From Cyrtodaria siliqua (lineage: Eukaryota; Mollusca; Bivalvia; Adapedonta; Hiatellidae), in the NCBI GenBank assembly GCA_037043455.1, contig JAWPHD010011431.1, positions 20,061 to 84,060 on the forward strand: a stretch of 64,000 bases of DNA, given 5' to 3'. Position 1 is the stretch's first letter, and the number at the start of each line of letters is the position of its first letter. The position numbers and the translations under genes are program-made. Below are positions 11,054 to 21,715 of this stretch, one piece after another. Below the pieces are notes generated by a model. The model was not told where the DNA came from, did no database searches, and saw only the letters and a program-made list of their open reading frames with translations.

Positions 11054-11079
11054 CCCCAACCCCACTACCCCCGGTCCCC
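11054..11079 (-). promoter_or_regulatory. G-quadruplex / i-motif candidate
   Basis: Four C-runs on the plus strand (4, 4, 5 and 4 Cs) are separated by loops of 2, 4 and 3 bases, so the minus strand has four G-runs with short loops. It sits in a C-rich island (11033-11130) in otherwise AT-rich DNA. Structure is predicted from pattern only; no associated gene is seen. Confidence 0.6.
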
Positions 11080-11109
11080 ATACGCCAATCCTCACCCTCA
11101 ACCCACCTC

Positions 11110-11299
11110 ACCTCACCTACCCACACAAACAAATGAAGCTAATAAAAACATTCATCTAAGTATCATCGATGTGAAGTTTGGTTAAAATTGGCCAAGCAGT
11201 CCCTGAGGAGAAGTTGTTTGAAACAAAAGTTAACGACGACGTACGACGGACGAAGAGTGATCCCAAAAGATCACCTTGAGCCTTCGGCTCAGGTGATCT
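11110..11299 (+). mobile_element. 3' terminus of a hairpin-ended dispersed repeat
   Basis: Shares a terminal block with 31340-31510 and 58190-58335: ATTCATCTAAG.ATCAT, GTGAAG.TTGGT.AAAATTGGC, a (GACGAC)-rich run, GAAGAGTGATC, then AGATCACCTTGAGC. Here the terminal hairpin is complete (11268-11299): arms AGATCACC(T)TGAGCC and GGCTCAGGTGATCT, loop TTC. Architecture recalls bivalve pearl / Helentron-derived non-autonomous elements; that class is an inference. Confidence 0.6.
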
Positions 11300-11768
11300 A
11301 AAAAATTTAACGTAAAACTGTAATGTAAATTAACAAAATGTAAAAAGTAGGTCAATGTCATTTATATTGACCTGATTTGAGTAGGAACATATAGCAGTCA
11401 TACAGATGTAAGTGTGTATAAAGTTTGAAAACTGTATGGCTTTTGGTATCTGAGAAACTGAGTAAATAAGAAACTTGAATGTAAAACTTCAATGTAGGAT
11501 AACAAAGTGCCAAAGGTAGGTCAATGTAATTCATACTGACCCACGTTTCATTGGAACATATCGCTGTCTTGTAGTTATCAACATTTGTAAAGTTTGAAAG
11601 CTCTAAGGTATCTGGTGTTGGAGAAATGGACTTAACAAATGTAAAAATTCAATGTAAATTAACAAAGTGTAAAAAGTAGGCCAAGGTCATTTATATTGAC
11701 CTGATTTGGGTAGGAACATATTGCTGCCATATAGATGTGTGTATGTAGTTTGAAAACGGACAAGGGTA
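11300..11768. repeat. Three ~170-bp tandem units with palindromic AGGTCAAT arms
   Basis: Units near 11310, 11480 and 11640 share AAAATGTAAAAAGTAGGTCAA, TATATTGACC(T)GATTTG.GTAGGAACATAT and GTTTGAAA. In the first unit AGGTCAAT and ATTGACCT are inverted arms separated by nine bases. Confidence 0.75.
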
Positions 11769-11772
11769 ACAC

Positions 11773-12415
11773 TACGAGAAGAGTTCAGATTGTAATGCAA
11801 CTGAGTTTATGCTAAAATAATAACAATTTTGATAATTTTTTTAATTTCATTCCCTTCAAGTAATCCCCCAGAACAGAAATACACATTTTTAAACGACAAA
11901 TCCAATCCTGGATTTCTGGTACTCTTCTCTGTGTATACTGGCAAGGCACTGGTAAACTGCTGCTCCGAGACGAGTCCGCGCTGTATATATTTTCCCAGAT
12001 AATTGTTTTTAAGTCGGGGGAACAAGAAACAGTCGCAATGGGCAAGGTCTGGAGAATACTGGGGATGTGGTAGAACCGTAACCTTTTTATTGTCCAGGAA
12101 AGTCTTGACAATATGCTCCTTGTGTGCAGGAGTATTGTCGTACAGTAGTTTGATATTCTGCAAGCCTGTTGCCGGTCGGCGTTTTAAGAAGTATCATTTT
12201 TAACAGTTTCCTCTTGTAGAATGCTGCATTGACAGATTTTCCTTTCGGAACAGGTATTTGTATGGCTCGACCTTGATTAGTAAAGATATAGCAAGTATTA
12301 TCTTCTTGACACTAACAATGCATTTGGCAATACAAGGTCTTCGGCAATTTCTCGTAGCCCATGTTTTTTGTAGCACTACGGGGTCGTATGCTATGCTTGG
12401 TACATTTAATAACAA
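11773..12415 (-). pseudogene. Mariner transposase, C-terminal half (family 1)
   Basis: The minus strand encodes LLYDNTPAHKEHIVKTFLD and VLPHPQYSPDLAHCD. The two catalytic Asp are separated by 34 residues, the mariner DD34D signature. FLFPRLK follows, then a frameshift before the SFKNVYF region. The middle part (WATRNCRRPCIAKC) is in another frame at 12200-12410. The left end has a terminal repeat starting TACGAGAAGAGTTCAGATTG at 11773; its inverted partner is found at 18897-18921 on the other partial copy. The N-terminus and the first catalytic Asp region are missing here. It is either one of two partial copies or half of a split element. Confidence 0.85.
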
Positions 12416-12907
12416 GGTCCGAATTCGCGTTTCGCGTTTCGAATTCGTGATTTCCATAAAGTATTGGTACATATAAAACAGTCCGAATAACTACACATTC
12501 ATAATACGCTATGAACAATCTGTTATATATATATGCATATCCGTTTAGTATAGTGGTTTTTAGTACGTCCATTTGTTGAATACCTAAATAGTCCCTATTA
12601 TTAAATGTCTTAGGTTCACAAAGTATAATATAATCAAGAAACGTTCAAAAGTCCATATCTTCCAATTAGTATGTAACGATGACTGCCCTACTATACTGGC
12701 TTCCATAGTACAGATTACCGTATCCCACACCCTGTCTTAGACTGCGGGATCCATCTTACAAGATCGACTGACTCTTCACTCTTTAACCACCGGCCCCAGA
12801 CTCTCTACTAGACTTTCCTGCGCTCAATATTATACTTGAAGATTACCCATACTGCTTTTCGGCAGTTAGTCATGCCTCACATATGGACATCAACATGTGT
12901 AGCTACA
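12416..12907. other. Non-coding stretch
   Basis: No recognisable gene. Contains a tandem GCGTTTCGCGTTTCG motif near 12426 and otherwise unique-looking sequence between the mariner fragment and the first ~650-bp direct repeat. Confidence 0.4.
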
Positions 12908-13559
12908 GGGGGCACTCCACAGTTTAATGTACATTTCTCAATCATCAACCCATGACAAGCTCTTAGCCTGAATCCTTGAGCAAAAATAAATCACATCATC
13001 ATTGTGTCATACATTTCTGAGAAGACAATAAAATTACCCATGTTTCCATACCAAATAAAAGTATCAAAAAGCATTTTCTGTACAACTTTAGTCCCATTTC
13101 TTTAAGATTACCCCACCCCTTAAAAACATGCTAAAAATGCAATTTTAGCAATATTTCAAATGTCAATAAATAAAATAAAAAAAAATTCCTACACATATCA
13201 GGGTCATGTCATCACTCATAATGCTCTTGCCTATCAGGAAATGCTAAATTTTACATACCTAGTCCGGCATTTTAAAAAGTTATTCCACGCTGATCTCTTC
13301 GTCAGTGAAAATCAACCATTTTAACTACTTTTAGGAAGTTTTTGATTGGTTCACATTTTTCTATTTATAGCCTCCAAAACACCCAAAGAATGCATATTCC
13401 AATACACCAAAATAAACTTAGAAGTAATCAAAACTGAAAAAAACATCAAACATGTGCTTCATAATTATTATAAAGACCATCCATGGACCTAAAAGATGCT
13501 TAGTTGATTTCTTTCTGATTTACACCATGGACGTTCATGCGAAACTGAGGACTGCCCCC
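12908..13559. mobile_element. Left member of a ~650-bp direct-repeat pair (GGGGGCA ends)
   Basis: Begins GGGGGCACTCCACAGTTT and ends AAACTGAGGACTGCCCCC, so the ends are near-perfect inverted repeats (16 of 18). It matches 14675-15324 in the same orientation with only about ten differences. Outer flank is ACA, inner flank TTAA. It has no coding content. It could be a MITE copy, one arm of a composite element, or an LTR-like repeat. Confidence 0.85.
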
Positions 13560-14674
13560 TTAAGGGAAAGTTGTCCGTTAAAAAAAAATTGAAACGCCCC
13601 TTTTTCCATTTCGCGAATTTATTCCGGACGTCTTGACATACGTTTTATTGCGACTGTCCAAAAATTGGCCTAACAGCACCTTTTTAAGATAACACTGAAA
13701 TAGCCTTTTTAACAGCTTTTTTGCAAACTTTTTTCTTTCGGTCTTTTTTTTTCCATAGCATGAAAAAGGTCTGAAATTTGCAACCAGAAGTCATTTCCTC
13801 TCTAAAAAGTTGCCTCCTATAACCCGATTTATATAAAGCCGCTATCTTATGCGATTTATTTTTATTTTAACGCGACACGAAATAATGACGTCATGTGACA
13901 TGACGTCGCCCCACATGCTATTCTATGTTTAACGTCATTTTACTATGACATCAAAATACCATAGCAACCAGTACTTAAATGGGACATTACCATTAGCAAA
14001 GTGTACATATATTGAAACAGTGTTATGGCAAACCCAAGAATTACACAAATGGTTAGTTTTTAAATGGCAAAAAGCCCACCTCAAACTTAGAAAATCCTAC
14101 TAAAATTGCATATACCAACCGCAAGACACATGGGATCTTGAGATATCGCAAGTTAGATATCTCACGATAAGTTGCGATACATCTTGAGAAATTGTAAGAT
14201 ATATCTCTATTTATTTTGTGATATCAATGACTCAAGACACATTGAGATATCTCAAGATAATTATCTCAAAACAACTTAAGATATCTCAAGACAGTTATCT
14301 CAAGATAACTTGAGATATATTGAGATATCTTGAGATTAATTGAGATATCTCAATACAAATATCTCAATATAAATTGAGATATCTCAAGATAAAATGTGAT
14401 ATCTCAACATGGAGTATCTCAAGATAAATTAGACATATATCGAGATAAATAAGGATACGGTGCATCGCGGAGTATTACAATATACATATTTTACCGAGTT
14501 GTTCGTAATCTGGGTTTCGTAGCAATGCGGGTTGGCCTTATCGACAAATTACATTCTAACTGAAGTAGTTCTCTTCGCAAACAAACCGAATAGTAACAAA
14601 CTTTGAAAATATGTTGAAATACAGACAAAAAATCCTTCATTTGACTGTTTTAGTAAAAAAGGTTTGACCCTTAA
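13560..14674. other. Internal segment between the ~650-bp direct repeats
   Basis: Starts TTAAGGG and ends CCCTTAA. No ORF of note. It contains a perfect 10-bp inverted repeat around one base (13887-13907) built from two GACGTC motifs, and at about 14128-14450 a string of quasi-palindromic GATATCTCAAGATA-type units. If the flanking repeats form a mobile unit, this is its non-coding cargo. Confidence 0.55.
14128..14450. repeat. Quasi-palindromic TGAGATATCTCA repeat
   Basis: About 320 bp of variants of TTGAGATATCTCAAGATA, each self-complementary around GATATC. Units are irregularly spaced at 15-25 bases. Either strand can fold on itself at many places. Confidence 0.85.
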
Positions 14675-15324
14675 GGGGGCACTCCACAGTTTAATGTACA
14701 TTTCTCAATCATCAACCCATGACAAGCTCTTAGCCTGATTCCTTGAGCAAAAATAAATCACATCATCATTGTGTCATACATTTCTGAGAAGACAATAAAA
14801 TTACCCATGTTTCCATACCAAATAAAAGTATCAAAAAGCATTTTCTGTACAACTTTAGTCCCATTTCTTTAAGATTACCCCACCCCTTAAAACATGCTAA
14901 AAATGCAATTTTAGCAATATTTCAAATGTCACTAAATAAAAAAAAAAAAAATCCTACACATATCACGGTCATGTCATCACTCATAATGCTCTTGCATATC
15001 AGGAAATGCTAAATTTTACATACCTAGTCCGGCATTTTAAAAAGTTATTCCACGCTGATCTCTTCGTCAGTGAAAATCAACCATTTTAACTACTTTTAGG
15101 AAGTTTTTGATTGGTTCACATTTTTCTATTTATAGCCTCCAAAAAACCCAAAGAATGCATATTCCAATACACCAAAATAAACTTAGAAGTAATCAAAACT
15201 GAAAAAAACATCAAACATATGCTTCATAATTATTATAAAGACCATCCATGGACCTAAAAGATGCTTAGTTGATTTCTTTCTGATTTACACCATGGACATT
15301 CATGCGAAACTGAGGACTGCCCCC
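14675..15324. mobile_element. Right member of the ~650-bp direct-repeat pair
   Basis: Near-identical to 12908-13559. Differences are a few substitutions (GATTCC/GAATCC, CATATG/CATGTG, ACATTC/ACGTTC) and homopolymer length. The left flank is TTAA, the right flank ACA. Confidence 0.85.
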
Positions 15325-15369
15325 ACAGGTTAACGCCATGGTGATTACCTCATTGTATGCATAAATTAC

Positions 15370-15597
15370 CCACAAGACCTTTCGGCGAATGGTCTCCGCT
15401 AATATTGCAATACCGCTTAACTCGAAGACTTCATAGTTTTCCAGAAACACTAACAGGTGTTGAGTTCAGATGATTAGCCAACAACTACCTGACAGTACTA
15501 GGAAACTCCCATTGCATGATTAGTTATAATAGGAATTAACATTTGTAAACAGTTATTAGGTTAAGTACAATGGCACGGCTGTAGTGTTATATATTCA
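15370..15597. repeat. Dispersed ~220-bp repeat, copy 1
   Basis: GGTCTCCGCTAATAT...GTAGTGTTA matches 17436-17632 (shared CTTCATAGTTTTCCAGAAAC, GATTAGCCAACAACTACC, GTTATTAGGTTAAGTAC). Upstream it reads AGACC-TTTCGGCGAAT-GGTCT, whereas copy 2 has the reverse complement of that loop. Confidence 0.85.
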
Positions 15598-15721
15598 TTC
15601 CCTACTAATATGAAATATTTTGATAAATCAAAAGATTTCTAACTGAGTCTTTCACTACAATTAAACATAATCTGTGCTGCTAATGTTCATCACTGTGATT
15701 TCTGCAGAGCGTTCATATATA

Positions 15722-16201
15722 CCCTCAAGTGATATGAAAACGCAACACGGGAATTTCCGCTATATATTGTATATACTGCACACTTCATTGCACATAATAT
15801 TCCAAAGAAATCCCAAGATGTTTTTTAAAAAGAAAGTTGCAGTTAACTAGAGAAAGGACACAATTGTGATGTTGTAGACGTTTTAATCACACTACACTTT
15901 GTAACAAGAAATAAATGTTGAAGTAGGTCTTTGAAAAATTGAGCTAGTTCAGTACTGTATTTAACGTAAATAGTTTGCACAATGTTGCATCCTAAGTTTG
16001 CTCACATGATTGAGCCAAACGCGTACTCTGTGAATAATGAAACATTGAAGGAATACTATTTGCTGTATTATTTGTTGTTTCAGTTTTTTTTTCCAAAAGG
16101 AAAGGTCTTACGTAGCCATGTACCATTCGATTAAAAGCAGCATATTTTACATATAATATATAGCGGAAAGTCCCGTGTTGCGTTTTCATATCACTTGAGT
16201 G
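15722..16201. mobile_element. 480-bp MITE with ~50-bp terminal inverted repeats and TA target site
   Basis: The left end (CCCTCAAGTGATATGAAAAC, then CGCAACACGGGAATTTCCGC) is mirrored at the right end (16150-16201). It is flanked by TA at 15720-15721 and 16202-16203. Size, TA target and lack of ORFs fit a Tc1/mariner-mobilised MITE. No matching autonomous element is seen in the window. Confidence 0.88.
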
Positions 16202-16203
16202 TA

Positions 16204-17410
16204 TATATATATATATATCCATTACTGCAAAACGTCTAAATCAGTAAATATAACACTAAATGAGTCACTATATATTTTCACATATTAACACAAATAAATG
16301 AGTCTTTTCTCTAATGTCAATGATAATCCATATTTCACTGCAGCGCCACATCGCTCCGTCGTTATCGATAATCAGGTTAGGCTCCATCCAACGTACACTG
16401 TTCGATTCCGTAATAATCCGAGAATTGGTGAGTCTAACGTCACTCAGGATACCTCGATGTTCGAAACTGTTCACTGCTTAAATAATTCCAATAAACGCAG
16501 TTCTCCTTTAGTCTGTCTCTTTTTATCTCCTTTCCCGTCGATGAAGGAGAATACTTGCTATCCTAAGGTCAAATCTAGACTTCTCAAACATCGACTATCT
16601 CTTATATCGCATGAGCGAATACCGAATTAAGAAAGGTGATACCGCATCAGCAGTCATAAAACATATTCTGCCTTTAATTACATCAACTTACAATATTGTT
16701 ATGTACAAATAAACAGTATAACATGTATTATACTTCTCACCATAATTAATAAAATTCATTAACGCAACCAACTAATACAAATGCATGGTTCCCCTTTAAT
16801 ATCTCACTATTGATTGAAGATATTTGTTTCTAACAGGCGTAACATTAACACTACATGTATGTATCTTACTATTACATTCCCAATTACAATCATCTGTTCT
16901 TATGCTTATCAATAATCCTGCCAGAATAAAGATATCTAAACCAATTAATTGATCGTTTTAGTCTAATAGTGTTGTTGTTTTGTCTGCCTCAGCATAGGTT
17001 TTAGCATTTATATTTGATTCATACCATTTGGCTTCCTGAGATGTAGCATTTAAAGGTATACGAGACAATAACTGAATTGATCGTATCTGCAACGTACTCA
17101 ACTTTGCAGTTATAGCCAGCTGTACTCAGAACCCATAATTTTGCACAGCAAAATGAAAAGATGATATTAATGTGCAGCCTTATGCAAAAGTATTCAACTG
17201 CTCATGTGTATAATTCCATTCTATGTAAAAGGAAAACTTATCCATACTTTACCGGAAAACACTATACTCAATGCCTATTGACTTAACAACTTGACATTAC
17301 ATCTTAACTGATGCCGCATACTTATCATATCATCTACAAACCAATTTTGTGTTGTTTTGTTTTCCGAAAAATAGTTTGCCAGAATTATAATCTTTTAAGA
17401 ATAATATATT
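16204..17410. other. Non-coding stretch with one unrecognised ORF
   Basis: Starts with a short (TA)n run. A 110-codon plus-strand ORF at 16298-16630 has no recognisable domain, no membrane segment and no clear coding bias, so I do not call it. Nothing else is seen to 17410. Confidence 0.35.
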
Positions 17411-17412
17411 TT

Positions 17413-17632
17413 TTAGCGGAGACCATTCGCCGAAAGGTCTCCGCTAATATGGCAATACCGCTAACTCCCACCAGACTTCATAGTTTTCCAGAAACACTAA
17501 CAGGTGTTAAGTTCAGATGATTAGCCAACAACTACCTGACAGTACTAGGAATCTCCCATTCCATGATTAGTTATTGTATTACATTTGTAAACTGTTATTA
17601 GGTTAAGTACAATGGCAAGGCTGTAGTGTTAC
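17413..17632. repeat. Dispersed ~220-bp repeat, copy 2, with a perfect 12-bp hairpin
   Basis: Arms TTAGCGGAGACC (17413-17424) and GGTCTCCGCTAA (17436-17447) are perfectly complementary around an 11-base loop ATTCGCCGAAA. The remainder matches copy 1 at 15370-15597. It runs directly into mariner sequence near 17640. Confidence 0.9.
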
Positions 17633-17639
17633 ATTTTAT

Positions 17640-18921
17640 TAGAAACTTTACGTTGCGGTTCAAATAAATTAACCCATTTCTCATCACCTGTCACTATGTC
17701 CGCACATCGCCGTTTATCGTATTTTGGGGACGTTTTTAACAGTTTTTAAGAAGTAACGTTCTAACAGTTTTAACATTTTCCTCTTGTAGAATGCTGCATT
17801 GACAGATTTTTCTTTCGGAACAGGTATTTGTATGGCTCGACCTTGATTAGTAAAAACTAAAGCAAGCATTATCTTCTTCACACTAACGGTGCATTTGGCG
17901 AAACAAGGTCTTCGGCAATTTCTCGAAGCCCATATTTTATTAATAACTTTACGTTGCGGTTCAAATAAATGAACCCATTTCTCATCACCTGTCACTATGT
18001 CTGCACATCGCCGTTTATCATATTTTGGGGACGTTGTTAACAGTGTTTTAGCCATTGAAACACGTGTTTGCTTTTGCTCATCAGTTAGCAAATGTGAAAT
18101 CTATTTGACACACATCTTTCGCACATACAAATGGTTTCAACGAATGTTGTGCACAACTTCTGACGAGGTCCAAAAAGAACTAGCTATTTGTGGCGTAGTG
18201 TATTTGGCGTCACCTTTCACGATTTCTTTTGGATGATATTTGCCACTGTAACTGTCCGAGTTTTCCTGGATTTAGGGGCATCTTTAATTGACTGTAATTT
18301 CACTTTTAAACCTAGCAATCCACCTTGTAACAGTTGCATAGAATTTAATTGGATTGAATTGGGTTTTAAGGCGCACCAACACATGAAAGGTTATATGGCG
18401 CCTAACAGGCATGAACATTCCAGGCTCATCCTCCATGTACATCGAGATAAAATATGGAAAATGGGCCTAGAACCTTCTCACTCTGAACTGCAGAGTTGCT
18501 GCAAATTCTATCGTAGAAACTCCATTTACGCTGGAGCCACGTTTATTGTTTTTCTGCCACTGAGCGAGATGGCACCCCAAGCAATGCAGGGATCATAATG
18601 AAGACCTTGATTATCTCCATAAATAGTACACACTTTACGATAAAAGTCTTTTGCACTAACATTTAATTGATAGCGGGTCTTACTACAACCTCGTTTTTCT
18701 TCCGTATTTGTAGCTCTTTTTCCTATCATTTTTACACTAGTGTATATGAGTAGGAGTTTCTAAATGGACAATCTATGAGTTTAAAAAATACATGTAGCTA
18801 TAAAACTGGTGTAGTTGGTAAGGTGAAGCCTGGAATTACCCGTTGGTAAATTTTCATGTGAAACCCGTAGACACATACATAGCTAAAGGACAGGTAGCAT
18901 TACAATCTGAACGCTCCTCGT
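17640..18921 (-). pseudogene. Mariner transposase, N-terminal and middle part (family 1), rearranged
   Basis: The minus strand from 18091 reads LLTDEQKQTRVSMAKTLL, then TGDEKWVHLFEPQRK (first catalytic Asp) and WASRNCRRPCFAKCTVSVKK. Degraded N-terminal helix-turn-helix sequence lies at 18100-18240 (KEIVKGDAKYTTPQIA) and about 18526-18729 (AKDFYRKVCTIYGDN). A terminal repeat at 18897-18921 is the inverse of the one at 11773. The segment 17640-17745 is a direct duplicate of 17938-18050, so the copy is internally rearranged. The DNAPAH/SPDLA catalytic half is absent; it is present in the piece at 11773-12415. Confidence 0.82.
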
Positions 18922-18954
18922 TTATGCATGCCCGCACCACATATAAATGTGGTC

Positions 18955-19490
18955 ATTATATATTAGAGTGGAAAGTTTTAAGTCAAACAAAAGACCATAA
19001 TTCTGTAATAAATTAGGCAATCAATGATGGGTGATGTATAGGGACATAAGGTCATCAGATGTTATGTGTATATTAAGTTTGGGAACAATCAATTCGAAAA
19101 TGATTGAGAAAAAATATGTTAAGATGTCAGTATACAATATTTGAGTGGAAAATTCTAAGTAAAACAAAGGGCCTTAATTCTGTAATAAATTAGGCAATCA
19201 ATGATAAATAATGTACAGGGACATAAGATCATCAATTGTTATGTGTACATGACATTTGTGAACAATCAATTGGAAAATGTTTGAGAAAAAATATATTATC
19301 ATGTCATTATACAATACTAATTGGACAATTCTAAGTCAAACAAAGGGCCATAATTCTGTAATAAATTAGGCAATCAATGATGGGTGATGTAGGGGGACGT
19401 AAGGGCATTAGTTGTTATGAGTATATAAAGTTTGGAAACAATCCATTCAAAAGTCCTTGAGATATGCAAGTATTAAAAAATGTGTTACGG
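18955..19490. repeat. Three tandem ~175-bp units of the dispersed repeat
   Basis: Units near 18960, 19135 and 19315 share AATTCTAAGT(C/A)AAACAAAG, CATAATTCTGTAATAAATTA, GGCAATCAATGAT and GGGACATAAG. A single copy is at 10440. The last unit runs into a GGGACGCGACGGGACGCGAC tract. Confidence 0.88.
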
Positions 19491-19499
19491 GACGCGACG

Positions 19500-20395
19500 G
19501 GACGCGACAAGACGTTAATAGACGTGATTCCTATATAGCCCCCATTTCACTTTGTCAATCACTTTGTGAAAGCCGGGGTATAATTACAAAGAAGACAGAC
19601 TGTGAAAGTTGTATATATTTTAATAATATATAACTAACATAAAACAACAACAAAAGCAAACAAAAATGTATTCTAAAAATGTTTTCTTATCGTGACAAAT
19701 TTGTCTCTGCAGCTTTCTCAACAGAAAACAGATTAAAAGGACTGGTGATTGGTGTCCCTCCAAATAAAATGAAATCCATCATCATGTGTTTAAGCTCCAT
19801 ATGAAATGTGCACATGCATGAAATTGAGCAGCATGTTTTGTTTATTGTTTTATAAAATGTTTGTTCTGGAAAACTCAACTTGATGTATTGTTAAATCATA
19901 AATATTAATTCATTTGGGGTATTGCTAGCATTTGTACAAATAATTCAATACAAATATACTTTGATAACAAAACACACATTTATTATAGCATTAAAGCATC
20001 ATATCATTATGAATTAATATTAATGATGAATACAACAAAACAAAAAATAGCGACATCGTTGAGTTTTCCATACCAAGAAAACCAAACTATTTTATTAACA
20101 ATAATTAAATCAGACAGATCATGGGGCCTAGTTGAATGCATATTCACATTAAATATGCAACTTAAACATATGACGGGTGTACACATATTCGGATTGTCAC
20201 CCATTATTCTTTCAGATAGCTTCCAGCCCCTTTAAGACTGTTTAATTTGATTATTAGTTCTAAATGGCACACACAATGTTTTTATTTTCTCAGGCAATGA
20301 AATAAAAAAAGGCTTTTCTTCACCTCGGCATTTTTATGGGCCTATAATTAAGTTTGATTGAACTGAAAATTTGACTGAATGCTAGATAATTCAAC
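19500..20395. other. AT-rich non-coding stretch
   Basis: Short ORFs only. No repeat array or element end is recognised. Confidence 0.4.
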
Positions 20396-20397
20396 TT

Positions 20398-21715
20398 AAC
20401 ATACACTTCAACAAAGGTAACACACACTTCACCAAGGTTACATACATCTCAGCAAATGTTACATACACTTCAGAAAATGTTACACAAACCTCAGTAAATA
20501 TTACATACACCTCAGCCGATGTTACATACATCTCAGCAAAGGTTACATACACCTCAGCAAAGGTTACAAAAACCTCAGCAAAGATTAAATACTCCTCAGC
20601 AAATGTTACATATACCTCAGCAACATTATATACACCTCAGCAAAGTAACATACACATATTCAAATGTTATAGACACCTCAGAAAAGGTTACATACACCTC
20701 AGCAAAGGTTGCATACACCTCAGCAAAGGTTATATACAACTCAGCAAATGCTACATACATCTCAGTAAAGGTTAAATACACCTCAGCCAAGATTACATAC
20801 ATTTTAGCAAAGGTTACATAGCATTACATACACATCAGTAAAGGTTACAAATACTTCAGCAAAGCAACATAGACCTCAGCAAATGTTACATACACCTCAG
20901 CAAAGGCTACAAACACCTCTACACGGTTATACACACCTCAGCAAAGTAACATACACCTCAACAAAGGTTACATACACCTCAGCTCAGGTTACATACACCT
21001 CAGCAAAGCAACATAGACCTCCGCAAATGTTACATACACCTCAGAAAAAGTTACATTCGACTCTACAAGGTTATACACACCTCTGCAAAGTAACATAAAC
21101 CTCAGAAAAGGTTACATACACCTCAGCAAATGTTAAATATACCACAGCACAGGTTATATATGTCATAAGGTGGAAAAATAAATAATAAACTCATATATGT
21201 ACAGTCTTCTGTGATGTGTATGACACCTGGTTATGAGAACACATGTATGGGGCTAATGCAGACATAATGGCATTGCAAATAGTCACCGCTATACAAACGG
21301 TCTGCGACATATACACCTCGGCAAAAGTTACATATACCTCAGCAAAATGTTACATACACCTCAGCAAATCAACATACACCTCAGCAAATGGCACATACAC
21401 CTCAGCAAAGGTTGCATACACATCAGCAAAGATTATATACCCCTCAGCAAATGTTACATACACCTTAGCCAATGTAACATACATGTCAGCAAAGATTACA
21501 TACACCTTAGCAACATATTCCGCAGTAAAGATTACACACACCTTTGTAAAGGCAACATACACCTCAGCAAAATAACATACACGTCAGCAAATGTTTCATA
21601 CACCTCAGCAATGTTACATACACCTCAGCAAAGTAACATACACGTCAGCAAAGGTGTCATACACCTCAGCAAAGGTTACACAAACCTCAGTAAAGATTAC
21701 ATACACCTGACGCAC
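20398..21715. repeat. ~21-bp minisatellite (TTACATACACCTCAGCAAAGG)n, two blocks
   Basis: About 60 variant units occupy 20398-21165 and 21305-21715, separated by ~140 bp of unrelated sequence (21165-21305). Typical substitutions are AAAGG/AAATG and loss of 1-3 bases. ORFs rich in TYTSAKV or HTPQQRL are products of a near-multiple-of-three unit, not genes. Confidence 0.93.

Noticed and set aside
12908..15324. Ordinary LTR retrotransposon
   Set aside because: Repeats do not begin TG or end CA, no primer-binding site or polypurine tract is evident and the 1.1-kb interior has no gag/pol; left as an open class.
16298..16630. 110-codon plus-strand ORF
   Set aside because: No recognisable domain, signal or splice context; length is within what AT-rich non-coding DNA gives by chance.
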